A DNA stretch of 64,000 bases from Begonia masoniana (lineage: Eukaryota; Streptophyta; Magnoliopsida; Cucurbitales; Begoniaceae). A program made the position numbers and the translations under genes. The notes under the pieces are model-generated. The model did not search any database. It saw only the letters and a list, made by a program, of their open reading frames with translations, and was not told the origin of the DNA. The stretch spans positions 24,521,432-24,585,431 of the forward strand of contig CM039509.1 in NCBI GenBank assembly GCA_022432975.1, read 5' to 3'. Positions 1 through 11,225 of the stretch are shown here, piece after piece; position 1 is the first letter of the stretch, and every line of letters starts with the position of its first letter.

Positions 1-203
1 AATCTCTCCATCCCCCGATTGCCCATAATAGCTGTCTCCCGAGCTCTAACGCCCTCTCGATCAATCATAGTGCCCAGCTGCTGTGACTGTCTCTCCATCT
101 GCTGAAACTGTCACTCCATGTGCTGAGACTGCTGGGCGATAAAGTCCTTAAGTGTATCAATCGTGTCATCTCGGTCGTCTCGGTCCTTTCTTTGACGCAC
201 CAT
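1..203 (-). pseudogene. gag N-terminus of gypsy element F (partial, with early stop)
   Basis: The start ATG is at 203-201 on the minus strand, downstream of the element's primer binding site and LTR. It opens a charged, Gln-rich reading frame (MVRQRKDRDDRDD, then a series of QQS/QQM steps) typical of the low-complexity N-terminus of chromovirus gag. Codon 31 is TGA (113-111), after which the same frame stays open to the window edge, so a single nonsense change breaks it. The rest of gag-pol lies beyond the left edge. The gag of element G (35837 onward) has a similar Arg-rich start and QQS repeats, which supports the assignment. Without the matrix/capsid part the lineage cannot be set from this piece alone. 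Confidence 0.6.
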
Positions 204-352
204 GTTTATATCACTCCTATAAATTTAAAAGCAAATATCTCTAAGAAAACAGAAATCAGATAAAACTATAAGCATACTTACAGTTGATGAAGAATGTCAG
301 CGTAGTGGCTGTGCAGTCGAGCAGTCTACAGAACCAATTTTAAAACCCGGGA

Positions 353-364
353 GCTCTGATACCA
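353..364 (-). other. Primer binding site of element F
   Basis: The minus strand reads TGGTATCAGAGC, the plant LTR-retrotransposon primer site complementary to the 3' end of initiator tRNA-Met. It lies four bases from the LTR end at 369, which fixes the orientation of element F as minus. Confidence 0.85.
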
Positions 365-617
365 TAAATGTAAAGACCCTAATACTGTACCCGTAATTTC
401 CGTACTATTTTTTTTTTTTTTTTTATCCTAATAATTTTAACTAAACTCTAGGCAGAATCTAAACCGAAATCGAAATCAGAATCGAAATCGGAATTGAAAT
501 TGAACCTTGAAAGCATTTAAAACAAAACGTTTAATAAATAATTAAAACTTAAAACATTAATTAAAACTTTAAAAAAATCAAATTGAAAAGAGGGAAGGCA
601 GAATCGGAATTCTGCCC

Positions 618-805
618 TCGAAAAGCAGCAGCGACCGGGCGCTGCCATTTGCAGCGCACGGTCGCCGTGTGCGCTGCACAATGCAGCGCGCGATCGCTGC
701 ATTGTGCAGCGATCAGGCGCTGCATCGCTGCACATTGCAGCGATCGGGCGCTGCGTTGTGCAGCGCCCAGTCGCTGCGTTGTGCAGCGAGTGGTGCAGCG
801 ATTCA
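618..805. repeat. GC-rich palindromic repeat block (GCAGCGATCGGGCGCTGC-like)
   Basis: About eight loosely repeated units built on GCAGCGATC and GCGCTGC, many of them self-complementary, form a GC island in otherwise AT-rich LTR sequence. Open frames here on both strands are by-products of the repeat. A near-perfect hairpin (GCTCTCTGGAATC and its complement, 864-890) follows. LTR B has the same hairpin type next to GATCGATCG words. Confidence 0.75.
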
Positions 806-1450
806 CTCCCTCTGCCCTCTGTATTTTGCCTACTCTTTTCTTACCAAAACACTTCAACTTTCAGCTCTCTGGAATCCGATTCCAGAGAGCAAATTCCTCT
901 TTCTCCCTCACATTCTAGCACCCTAAACATTTCAATATTCTTTCGATTTCATTCCCGATCATTGCTAAACATACCACTCAGGCAATACGTGATAAAACTT
1001 CCTAAAAACAATTGGCGTGGATAGCTCAAAAACTCGAGCATATCCGCACCAATCCTGAAACATTCAAATACAGTTTACAAAATCATTTAAAACGCTATAC
1101 AACCAAACAGTTCCAGAATTTCAAAACAAATGTCATTACCTAAACATCCTATAATGTCTATAAAGCTATCAGCCCAAATACCCCAAAAAGACCCTCAAAA
1201 CTCTGTACATACTATCCCCACGGGTCAGTGAAGCCTCGACTGCGCCAGCACACCACCGCAGCCATCCTCGATCAACCGGACTCATGCCTCAGGAGGAGGA
1301 ATCTCATCCTCACCTGGATCCTCGATATCTAGATCACCTACACCATACAATACACTATGAGATAAAAATCTCAGTAAGCTCTAGTAAATGCGATGCATGC
1401 TGTGCGTATGAGTTCAATAAAACCATGCTTTAATTTATCTTACTATGCAA

Positions 1451-1886
1451 TGCTCAATACGCCTTTCGGCCAATACAATACGCCTTTCGGCCAATGCTAT
1501 GCTCAATACGCCTTTCGGCCAGTACAATACGCCTTTCGGCCAATGCTATGCTCAATACGCCTTTCGGCCAATACAATACGCCTTTCGGCCAATGCTATGC
1601 TCAATACGCCTTTCGGCACAGTTATATCAATACGCCTTTCGGCACAGTTATATCAATACGCCTTTCGGCACAGTTATATCAATACGCCTTTCGGCACAGT
1701 TATATCAATACGCCTTTCGGCACAGTTATATCAATACGCCTTTCGGCCAATACAATACGCCTTTCGGCCAATACTATGTTCAATACGCCTTTCGGCCAAT
1801 ACAATACGCCTTTCGGCCAATACACAATAAGCCTTACGGCCAATGATCAATAAGCCTTACGGCCGATGAACGATAAGCCTTTCGGC
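1451..1886. repeat. Minisatellite built on GCCTTTCGGC (about 18 copies)
   Basis: Eighteen copies of a GCCTTTCGGC-type core, the last few diverged to GCCTTACGGC, are separated by alternating short spacers that give periods of about 21, 26 and 28 bp. Five consecutive units carry the ACAGTTATAT spacer. In the LTR sense strand the core reads GCCGAAAGGC, a 3-bp stem closed by a GAAA tetraloop. The array lies inside the predicted second leader intron of LTR F. Confidence 0.9.
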
Positions 1887-3159
1887 CGATGCAATACTTT
1901 ACGTTATCTTTAAAACTCTGTGCGGAAGTTCGTTTTCATGCTTTTCTTTAAAACCAGTGATGCATGAACAGTTCAATATCATACTGTAAACAAGCAATAA
2001 CATATACCATCAAAGACTGTAAAACCTAATCTATAAAACAAATAATCCTAGCTACCCAACCAAAGCAATATAAACTAGTGCGTCACCAAAATCCTCGAGA
2101 CGACGTTCGACGTATGGTGTAGGCCAATCGGCCAAAGAAGATCACGAGAACTTACCTCGTGCACGCTGCAATCCAAGCCTCGTCCACGAGCACTGTTTAC
2201 CTAAACAATATACGAGGATTGACGTTAAAACTAGTTTAAGTTAATAAACGTCCAATTTGTCAAAACCTTAACTAAGGAAACTTCTTAAAGTTCTAATCCA
2301 ATTTATCGAGCTTTTTATTCGAGCAATTTACGCTCGGCATCTAAATTCTCGAATTACGAACTTTTCCGAAAATTCGAGATTTCTCAATTTTTAACATTTT
2401 CGCAAATTGATTTAACTTCGTCCAATAACGTCAAATACGTGCTTTATATACTTAATCTCGGTTAACCTATTAATTACGAGCTTTAAATCTCGTTTTTAAT
2501 CGAAACCCTAAACGAACCTAAATGTTTAAAACTCTAAGAAACTCGGATTTTTAACGCTTAATAACTACAGAGACATACCGAGAGTTGCGAGAGGAGTAGA
2601 ACACGTGAAGATAACGGAACGAACGGGATGAAAATCGGAGGTCGGATCGAAGGAATAGTCGCGCGGGCAGGGTGAAATCGCGAGGGAGAGCTTCTCTGGA
2701 AGTTTTGATTTTTAGAATGAAATCGATGAAGGAGATTTTGATTTAAATAGAAAATTAATAATTTAAATGTTAAATGACAATTTTGCCCTTCTTTAGTTTT
2801 TATATAGATTTCTTCTTTCGGTTCGTTAATCGTCTAGCTATTCAGTTTCGCTAAATTTCCACATTTCACCCATAAGTCCAACTTGTTATTTGGGATTTAA
2901 CAAAACTGTCCGTTCACAATTTGGACCTCGTTTACTATTTTTATTAAAGCGTCATTTACTTTACGATAGTGGTAATTACTCGGAATATAGCGTTTAATCT
3001 CTGAAAATTCTCATAATTTCCTTAAAATTCCAATTACTCGTTAGGATCGTAATAACGCTTTCTTTTCGTAAATCGGACCTGATTTGACATATTTACAAAA
3101 ATGTCATCCCATAATATAATAGTAATAAAATATTCGAGTCCGTACAACTGGGTATTACA

Positions 3160-3902
3160 ACTAGACTACAGAATGAATGGCAGAAGGAGAGCAAGAAGAT
3201 TGGAAGCAAGGAGAAATGAAACGGTGCAATCGGTGGATATAATAAGACAAAAGACGAACAGTGTTCAGCAGAAGAGACTGAGTAAAACTGGGCAGAAGAG
3301 GTGGTGACGTCAGCTGGAAGATGGGTGACGTCAGGCAGAAGATACAGGCAGCAGACGGAATTCGGAGAATGTAAACTACGGATGACATCATCGGAAGAGG
3401 AGATGACGTCAGACGGAAGATGCAGGCGGCAGATGAAATCGGATGAGGTGGTGACGTCAGCCGGATGAAAGATGACGTCAACCGGAAGATACAGGCATTT
3501 ACGTAATCGGCAGAAGAAAAGCTATGGTGACGTCATCGGAAGAGGAAATGACGTCAGACGGAAGATGCAGGCAGCAGATGGAATCGGATGGGGTGATGAC
3601 GTCGGCCGGAAGATGGATGACGTCAACCGGAAGATACAGACATTAATCGTAATCGGCAGAAGAAAGCCTAAGGCAGAAACACTGTTTGGCGGTGGATATG
3701 AATAAGACAAAATATGAACAGTATCAATCGGTAGATATAGTTTCAAAGGCAGAATTTACAACTTTTGACAGGAAAACAAACAGACAGAGAGCATAAAACG
3801 GAAGACCCAAAAGTCTCAGATTCTCAAACCACATCAAAACATGGTTCTCGAGCACAACAGAAGGTATAACAAAAACTTAAGGATGCAAAAAATATTCCAA
3901 AC
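3160..3902 (-). mobile_element. 3' part of gypsy LTR E1
   Basis: This segment, between element F and the CRM-like fragment, resembles the 3' third of the XY LTR: the same CGGAAGA and TGACGTCA words, then a stretch like the 'cctaaggcagaaacactgtttggcagtagatg' region of XY (compare 3668-3700 with 13030-13060). It is therefore read as one LTR with 7219-8764, split by the CRM-like insertion. Its true 3' end is hidden by insertion F and lies beyond the left edge. Confidence 0.65.
3303..3625. repeat. Array of TGACGTCA palindromes in LTR E1
   Basis: Eight perfect TGACGTCA octamers plus near matches (TGACATCA, TGACGTCG) occur in about 320 bp, each usually followed within 2-4 bases by CGGAAGA. TGACGTCA is a known core for plant bZIP factors of the TGA/CREB type. 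The array is in the 3' part of the LTR, as in XY, G and K. Confidence 0.85.
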
Positions 3903-4952
3903 CTGACACGGGGGCCCCTAGAAAGGGGGCCCGTGTACGACCCACGAATATGCTAGGTTGGTGCTCGGTTGGGTGCTAGTGAACAATATTTGAATATTGA
4001 AATAAAATACTAAATTAAAGGCAAGAAATAAAGAAGACAAATGTTAAGATGATGGCTGAGATTATAGGTTAGTAGAGAGAAGCAAAATTACAAGAAAATA
4101 AAGAGAATAAGATGACAATATATGTTAGAATGACAAGGAAATGTAAAGCAATGGAAATAAAGAAAAGATAAAAAAATAGAAAGTGAGTGTGTGGATAATG
4201 AAAAGCTGAAAAGTAAAGAGTGATTTGTGTGCAAAAGTGATAGCAATAAAAGTAAAGAAAACCCTTGGTGGATCCGAGGAGCGAGCTTACGGTTTAAGCT
4301 CCCGGATACACGTTTTCTGTGAAGAAAACGACCACCGTAGGCCGGGGATTTTCGTCCTCGTTTCAACTCCCAAGGGAGAAGATGAGGGAATGATTAAGAG
4401 CTAACCTAGCAACCCAAGCTAGGCTAGCAATGGAGGCTAACTCCTCTTGGTTCAAAGAACCAATGAAAAATCACCAAAGGAATTTGGGAGATTTAGGGAA
4501 ATAGTAGTATATTGATTTAGCAAAAAGTTGTCTACAATCACTAATACAATGCATTTATAGAAGTCCTAGGTGGATTAGGGCCCTTGGATCAAAAAGGATG
4601 GATGGCCAAGATCAAGGCAAACAAGCACACATCCTAGGGAGGAGATGAATGTCATGCCTAAATGGATCAATGGAGGGAATCTTGCCACATCATCAATCCA
4701 TGTTGCCACTAACTTTTGTACTTGCAAAATTATACCTTTTTTTGTGGGCTCTTCTTTGGGCCAAGGCTTCCATTGGGCTCCATTTATTGTAGGGCCTTTT
4801 CCTTTGAATATTTTGTTGAACTTCCTCCAACCCAAATCCACCACCATACATCTAGTCCTAACCACACAATCTAATGCATGAAATGCAATTATAAAATCCT
4901 TACAATAAAGGCGAATGTATGCCAATGAGTTTTAAAAATTAAAAATTACAAA
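3903..4952 (-). mobile_element. 3' flank and probable 3' LTR of the CRM-like gypsy fragment
   Basis: Downstream (in sense) of the pol frame ending at 4953, about 1.05 kb of non-coding sequence ends at TGACACGGGGGCCCC on the plus strand, which reads as a CA end on the minus strand. A hyphenated palindrome (CACGGGGGCCCC ... GGGGGCCCGTGT, 3908-3935) lies at that end. No second LTR copy is present, so the LTR start is not defined. No host gene was recognised here. Confidence 0.5.
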
Positions 4953-7217
4953 TTAAGGCCCGGGAAGACAAATTCCCATGGGGCTATCAGCAAGCTTCGT
5001 GCGAATGCTCCAATGAATGACATGGTAAGGCTTCTCCTCATCCTCCTTAGTCGGCTCCCAAGTGAAGTCCATGAGTGAATCGAAACCTGCAAAAAGAGAC
5101 AAGTCGTTAGAACATTGAACAATTAAATTTTGTGCCCGGGTTTGTGATCTAGTAACGGGCCTACGAGGCACGTCATCCCCTCCGGGTGGCTGAGGATTTG
5201 ACCTCAAATCCGTTAGCTCAGCCTCCTCTTCATGTCCCAATTCTCCAATATAAGGGGACAAATCTTGCACGTTGAAGGTGGATGAGACCCCATAATCGCC
5301 AGGTAACTCCAATTTGTAAGCATTGTTATTTATGCGCTCTAAGACTTTAAAGGGACCTTCAGCTCTAGGTAATAGCTTGGAGCGCCTTTTGGCGGGAAAC
5401 CGTTCTTTCCTAAGGTGTAACCACACCAAATCTCCAACATTGAAAATTACCTCTTTTCGTTCTTTATTCGCATGCTTCGCATAATTGGCGTTATTCTTCT
5501 CAATAGTGTGGCGAACCTTTTCATATAACTTTTTCATTTGCTCTGCTTTATTCGCTCCCGACGGGTTGATTAGGTCCTGGGTTGGAATAGGAACAAGTGT
5601 CAATGGTGTGTTTGGATTAAAACCATATACTACCTCAAAGGGCGTTTGCTGGGTGGTGGAATGAAGGCTTCGGTTGTAACCGAATTCAATTTTGGGTAGT
5701 AGTATGTCCCAATTGGTGAGAGTCTTACCCACGACACTTCGTAGAAGAGTACCCAAAGTCCTATTGACCACTTCCGTTTGGCCGTCTGTTTGGGGATGGA
5801 AGGATGTGCTAAAACATAGCGTAGTCCCCAACTTCTTCCATAAAGTCTTCCAAAATGTGCTCAAAAATTTGGTATCACGGTCGGACACAATAGACTGAGG
5901 CACACCGTGGAGTCTAACTATCTCCTTGAAGAAGAGATCGGCTATAGCAGCAGAGTCGTCAGTTTTGTTGCAGGCAATAAAATGTGCCATTTTGGAGAAT
6001 CTATCCACAACCACGAGTATAGAATCCTTATTACGTCCCGTTCGTGGCAACCCTAAAACAAAGTCCATACTAATTTCTACCCAAGGATGTGTTGGAACTG
6101 GTAAGGGAAGGTAAAGTCCTTGGGGTAGCACTTTGCTTTTGGCCTTTTTACACACAATGCATTTTTCGATATAATGGTGCACGTCCTTCATAATATGAGG
6201 CCAATAGAATTTTTCTTTTAATAATTCTAGGGTCTTCTTTTCTCCAAAATGTCCAAACAATCCTCCTCCATGAGCTTCTTTAATGAGGCATTGTCTTAGA
6301 CTGCAATGTGGAATACACAATTTTCCATTCCTTAAGAGGAATCCATCCACGAGACTATATCCTCCTTCAGCCTTATTTTGATAAACTTGGTAAGGCAATC
6401 CAAAATCTTTATCGGATGCATACAAATTTTTAATCCATTCAAATCCGAAAAATCTAACACTTAGTTCTGTCAAGAGGATACGTCTTCGAGAGAGAGCATC
6501 GGCAACGGGATTATCAGATCCTTTCAGATATTTTAAAATGTAGGGGAATCTTTCCAAAAATTCCACCCATTTTGCGTGACGCTTGTTGAGTTTGTGTTGG
6601 CTCTTAATGTGCTTAAGGGATTGGTGGTCGGAGTGAATCACAAACTCCTTTGAAAGTAAGTAATGTTGCCAATGTTCGAGAGCTCTAATCACGGCATAAA
6701 ACTCTTTGTCATAAGTTGAATAGTTCAAAGCAGCTCCTTTCAATTTTTCACTAAAATACGCAAGAGGTTTGCCATCTTGCATCAATACAGCTCCAATGCC
6801 AATACCGGAGGCATCACTCTTGATCTCAAAAACCTTATTGAAATCGGGGAGTGCTAAAACGGGGGATTGACAAAGTTTTTCTTTTATCATATCGAAGCTA
6901 CTTTGGCATGCCGCTGTCCAATTAAAGTCAACTCCTTTCTTAGTGAGGTCCGTAATAGGAGTGACTAAAGAACTGAAGTCTTTAATGAACCTCCTATAAA
7001 AAGAAGCTAATCCGTGAAAACTACGGACTTCAGTGATGCTATTAGGAGTGGGCCAATCCTTGATGGCTTTAACCTTCTCTTCGTCCGCTTCCAAGCCATC
7101 CTTAGAAATGATAAAACCCAAAAAATAAACTTTCTCTTGTCCAAAGGAGCACTTACTCAAGTTCCCAAACAATTTAGTGCTACGGAGGGTTTGAAATAAC
7201 ATCCCGAAGTAATCCAT
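4953..7217 (-). pseudogene. Ty3/gypsy pol, 5'-truncated (RT end, RNase H, integrase), CRM-like
   Basis: A single open frame of 754 codons begins inside reverse transcriptase, after the catalytic FIDD-type motif (conserved LSKCSFGQ and FLGFIIS near residues 20-35). It continues through RNase H (SDASGIGIGAVL near 115-126 and HSDHQSLK near 195-202), an HHCC zinc finger, the integrase core (SMDFVLGLPRT; VSDRDTKF; HPQTDGQTEVVNR, so all three D-D-E residues are present), and a GPFKVLERI C-terminal domain. The wording of the core resembles the CRM chromovirus clade. The frame starts abruptly at the junction with E1, with a stop six codons upstream, so gag, protease, the RT active site and the 5' LTR are missing. 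It is dead by truncation, although the remainder is uninterrupted. Confidence 0.8.
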
Positions 7218-7218
7218 G

Positions 7219-8764
7219 AATCTTTGACAGATTCAAAGAAACAGACTGCATGGATAGTCCTAAAACCAGAAGTCATCCATGCACAAACTAACAGAAAATA
7301 CCCCCAACAATTTCCAGAACATTTAGAACAAGAATTAAACTGTCAAATACAGTAGTTCCTTTTGTAACTTAGACATCAAAATTTGTGCATTGTTTTAAAA
7401 TCTGAGGATCAGTACAGAACCTAACATATATTTGCAGAATATTCAACAGAATTTCCTACAGAGTTTTTAAGACAAAAATACAGAATCCTAGCAGAGTTTT
7501 AAGTCTGAACATCAGAGTCCCAGTAGGGTTTACAGACATAGACTTGACTTTAAATACTTAAACCTTGGGACAGAATTTGTCTGGCTGCAGCAACCACACC
7601 CCCATGAGCTCGATCCACCAGCCACCTATTCATCAGACTGAGGCACGAAGTCCTCATTTTCGAGTTCAGTACCTACATCAGGGAGTTCACCTATGAGTCT
7701 AAAACTCAGTAAGAACATATTATAAATGAAGTGATGCAGAATATTATGCATGCGGTTTTTCAGAATACAGTGGCAGAGCATTTTATTACGTTTCAGTGGC
7801 AGAGGGGTATAAGTGGGGCTTGTAGGGGAACTGGTAAGTGCACGACAGGCACAACAGAGATACAGAACAGAACAGAAACAGATCTGGGGGCCAGTCCCCG
7901 TCCCACACTTAACCGGTACATTTCAGTCAGATTTTATCTTGCTTAACTTCAAAACCGTGTACAGAAAACAGTTTTGCATGAACTTTCAGAAAATCGTGTA
8001 TGCATGGACATTTTCAGTGCTTACAGTTAATACAGCAGAGAACAAGAAGATAACACAACAGGAACCTGAACAGAAACCACAGAACTTAACTCTAACCCTT
8101 CTACCCGAAACCAGCCAACAGAATGTAAAACCTAGTACCTCCAAGATGTAGAGCCTTAAGGGCCAACCTATGGGTATGAACTTACCTATTTGCTGCGGGG
8201 TTGACGTTCTTGATCGTCTCGGTTTCAGTAGTTTGTGACCCTAAAACGTGATTATACGGTCATTAACCCTAAACCTCTCAAAAATCAGTAAATAGTGTAG
8301 TTAAACTTGTTAACTACCGACGGATATTTCCTTCACTGAAAAAAATAGAAGAATGCAGGAGAAACAAAGTGTGGAACTTGTTTCAGTCGCCTGGAAGAGA
8401 AGAATAGAGAGAAGAAAGAGAGGAAGCAGAGAAGTGAAATGAAGATTTTACGTAGGAGGAAGAACTTAGCTTCCTCAACAAGTTGCCAAGTGTCAGTTAT
8501 CCACTGGCTATCTCCCACCAATCTTAATTTCTCTCCAATTTACCCTTCCATGCCTTTTAAACTTAGTGTTTTGTTTTGGTTGAATATAGTTTGGTTTTCC
8601 AATTGAATCGTTACTTAATTTCTTCAATCCGTTTTCTCCAAAAACCCACTTTTCTGTAATGTATCATAAAGCTTCAAATAAAAATACACATTTTATTAAT
8701 GGCCCATAAATTCCATTCCAACAGTTTAAGGAATAATTACGTGGCAAAAATGCCGGGTGTTACA
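7219..8764 (-). mobile_element. 5' part of gypsy LTR E1
   Basis: The right end is GGGTGTTACA (8755-8764), so in sense the LTR starts TGTAACACCC. In sense, a TTTTAG acceptor (8243-8241) leads to a 55-nt exon (8240-8186) ending at AG followed by GTAAGTTC, then an intron with the CTTACTGAG box near 7710 and a GTAG acceptor near 7680. The region 7230-7300 matches the 'ctgcatggatag' segment of XY. No open frame looks real. The LTR is interrupted by the CRM-like fragment and by element F. Confidence 0.75.
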
Positions 8765-8802
8765 CATTTTCACCTCATTTTTTCTTTGGTTATTATTCTT
8801 CA

Positions 8803-9838
8803 GTAACATGTACTCTCTCATTTTACTCTCCTAAAAAATTTGGTGACGTGTCAAATAATTATTTATGCAATAAATGTAATAAACTATAAAAAATAACGGG
8901 TAATTATCGATTTGAACCATGTACTATACATGTTTTTTCAATTCGCCCCCTGTACTAAAAAAACCGTCAAATCGAACCCTGTACTTTGATTTTGTTATCA
9001 GTTTAGACCTTCTATTAACAATTTCATTAAACACTCATTTAAAAAATCATCAAACGATTTTGGATTTAGTTGTAATTTTTACCACATGTTAACTACTTAA
9101 TGAGAAAATAATTTAGAAAGTTTTGTAATTTTTTAACACATGTACGATTTATTGTTATTTTATTTTAGTATTTTATAAAAATATTATAATAAATCATACA
9201 AATTTTAGAAAATCAGGAAACATTTTTTAATTATCTACCCATGATATGTTGAACATGTGGAAAAGTTTTTAAATAAATCAAATATCGTTTGGTATTTTTT
9301 TAAAAATTAATTTATAAAGTAAAGAAGAAATTGAGATTAATTTAAAAAATACTAAAAGATATTTCTATAAAATACTAAAATATTCATCACGGTATAAGTA
9401 GATAATAAAAAAATTGTCGTCATTTTTTAAAAGTTGTATGATTTATTATAATATTTTTATAAAATACTAAAATAAAATTATAATAAATCGCACATGTGTT
9501 AAAAAATCAAGAAAATTTTCCAATTATCTTCTCATTAAGCAGTGAATATGTGGTAAAAATTTCAATTCAATCCAAGATCGTTTGGTAATTTTTTAGATGA
9601 GGATTTAATAAAATTGTTGATAGAAGGTCTAAACTGATAACAAAATCAAAGTACATAGTTCGATTTGACGGTTTTTTTAGTACAGAGGGCGAATTGAAAA
9701 ACGTATATAGTACAGGATTCAAATCTATAATTACCCAAAAATAATTTATTATATTAAAATTGCACTTTAATTATACCAATAATTATTTGATACGTCAGTA
9801 AATTTTTCAAAATAGTAAAATGAGGCAGTACACGTAAC
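8803..9838. mobile_element. Outer foldback MITE
   Basis: About 95 bp on the left (GTAACATGTACTCTCTCATTTT... ending near 8897) reappears inverted on the right (9737-9838, ending CAGTACACGTAAC), with shared internal words such as GACGTGTCAAATAATTATT and its diverged complement. Without the inner insertion the element would be a nearly perfect hairpin of about 200 bp. No coding sequence is present, and the target duplication could not be fixed. Confidence 0.75.
8898..9736. mobile_element. Inner foldback MITE, Mutator-like (9-bp target duplication)
   Basis: Inverted repeats several hundred bases long start GGGTAATTAT on the left and end ATAATTACCC on the right. Internal markers such as the 'tactaaaaaaaccgtcaaatcg' segment, AAAGTACA and GTAGTTAAC-like words are mirrored on the two arms. 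The flanks are AAAAATAAC (8889-8897) and AAAAATAAT (9737-9745), a 9-bp duplication with one mismatch, which fits the Mutator superfamily. It sits exactly at the centre of the outer MITE hairpin. It is AT-rich and non-coding. Confidence 0.8.
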
Positions 9839-10204
9839 ATTATTCATTTTTTTAGGTACTTGTCATAGTTGAGTTTTGGGAGGGGGCAAGTTACCGAAGG
9901 AAGCAATTTATTTAATTAAGTAAAGTTTTATTTTATTTTGGTGGTTACGACTATGAGGACTCTTTTTATATATTTTTTGGATGAGAATATAGTATAGTTA
10001 GCACCTTTATTGTGTTCACAATTAATACATCTATTTGATGACCATAACGGTGGAATCAAACTTTTTCTTAGAGAAGGTCATATCGTTCTGGCCAAACTTG
10101 TATTGCAGTCCACTAATGGGGGTAAAAAGAGATAATAATTTTGATTGATTAAATTCAAAATTTTGGACAATTGTTTATGTTCTGTTTGAGACTGGCATAT
10201 GAAC
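9839..10204. other. Unassigned AT-rich spacer
   Basis: No gene, repeat boundary or RNA signature was recognised between the MITE pair and the copia derivative. It holds the left copy of the copia target duplication just after its end (AATGT, 10205-10209). Confidence 0.5.
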
Positions 10205-10209
10205 AATGT

Positions 10210-10443
10210 CGTTGAAAAACAGAGCTCTCTGATGTGAACAATAGAGAACAGACGGAATGAGAGAAACGAAGGAGAAGGAGAAGGAGAAGAAGAAGAAGAA
10301 GGCGACGATAATTAATGCTGTAGTAGTGAATTGAAAGAAATCGTTTTTTATATGTATATACCCAAGACAGTAATGATGAAATGTAATGAAAACTAAAACA
10401 TGAATAGTGAACTGAAAATGAATAGTGAGTGTGTGTTCTAATA
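10210..10443 (-). repeat. 3' LTR of the copia derivative
   Basis: It matches 26996-27213 apart from point differences and a short GA-rich length difference (GGAGAAGGAGAAGG at 10270). In sense it runs TATTAGAACACAC to TTTTTCAACG; both ends differ from the usual TG...CA. Confidence 0.75.
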
Positions 10444-10450
10444 TCCCCCT

Positions 10451-11225
10451 TCAAGAGCAAGGCCGAGGGCCGAAAATCTTGGATAAGAACATGTTGAATG
10501 TCGCTGGCGACATAGACTTCGTGAGAGCGTCAGCGAGTTTGTTGGATGAAGGAGTGAACTTGACTGAGAATTGTTTGTGAAACACCTTTTTCCAGAAGAA
10601 ATGAAAATCAATCTCGACGTATTTGGATTTTGAATGTAGTACCGGATTGGAGGCCAGATAGGTGGCACTCAAGTTATTGCATAGTATGAGAGGCGCTGTG
10701 GAAGAAGGAAAACCAAGATCCTGTAAGAGCGACTGTAGCTAGAGAACTTCAACGACACCATTTGCAACACTGTGATATTCTGATTCCGTGATAGAGCACG
10801 ATACAACCTTTTGTTTGGTAGATGACCAGGAGATAAGGCTTGTGCCGAGAAGAATACAGAACCCACTGGTGTTTTTCCGATCATCTGGACAGGAGGCTCA
10901 ATCAGCGTCCGTATAACATATGAGGTCACAAAGGGGTTGTACTCACTACTTAAACCTCTCAAAAAATAGAGAAGTTGATCTTGATACGGGACACTTTGGT
11001 CGATTACAGCAAGAGTGTTGCAGATAGATGTAAGTTTGTGTATGTAAGCGGCACCGAGACGCTATCTTTGGAAAGACAAGAAGCTAATTTCGGAGGTCAG
11101 TGATATGGGCCAACAAGGAAGAAGCAAAACGCGCGACTAGAGCCATCTAGACTGCACTGGCGGTGGTAAATGCGACAAATTGGGGCAACAAGTCCTCTGA
11201 CATTGAGGAGAAGATCCAGCTTAGT
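10451..11225 (-). pseudogene. Copia gag C-terminal part joined to RNase H
   Basis: In sense the segment first encodes gag-like sequence (SAVWMALVARFASS, a frame break, then an RGLSSEYNPFVTS-like motif near 10920-10960). Within a few codons it then encodes the copia RNase H (YTDAD-ASCPDDRKNTSGF; SSTKQKVVSCSITESEY; LADALTKSMS) and stops at 10451. Several stops and frameshifts are present. The direct gag-to-RNase H joint marks a large internal deletion that removed protease, integrase and RT. Confidence 0.75.

Larger units (their letters stand above)
369..3159 (-). mobile_element. 5' LTR of gypsy element F
   Basis: The LTR is bounded by TGTAAAGACCC (plus-strand left end, 369) and GGGTATTACA (right end, 3159), giving TG...CA ends when read on the minus strand. 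The PBS sits just outside the left end. Reading in sense (downwards) it has a putative splice acceptor at 2202-2201, a 45-nt exon at 2200-2156, a GTAAGT donor, an intron holding the 1451-1886 tandem array, a CTTACTGAG box near 1380, a GTAG acceptor near 1345, and a GC-rich repeat block near its 3' end. This is the same plan as the other long LTRs in the window. The second LTR is outside the window, so no age estimate is possible. Confidence 0.8.

Noticed and set aside
1393..1853. Three overlapping plus-strand open frames with NTPFGQY/SIRLSA repeats
   Set aside because: All three frames are open only because of the tandem array; they encode the same DNA repeat in different frames and have no non-repeat sequence.
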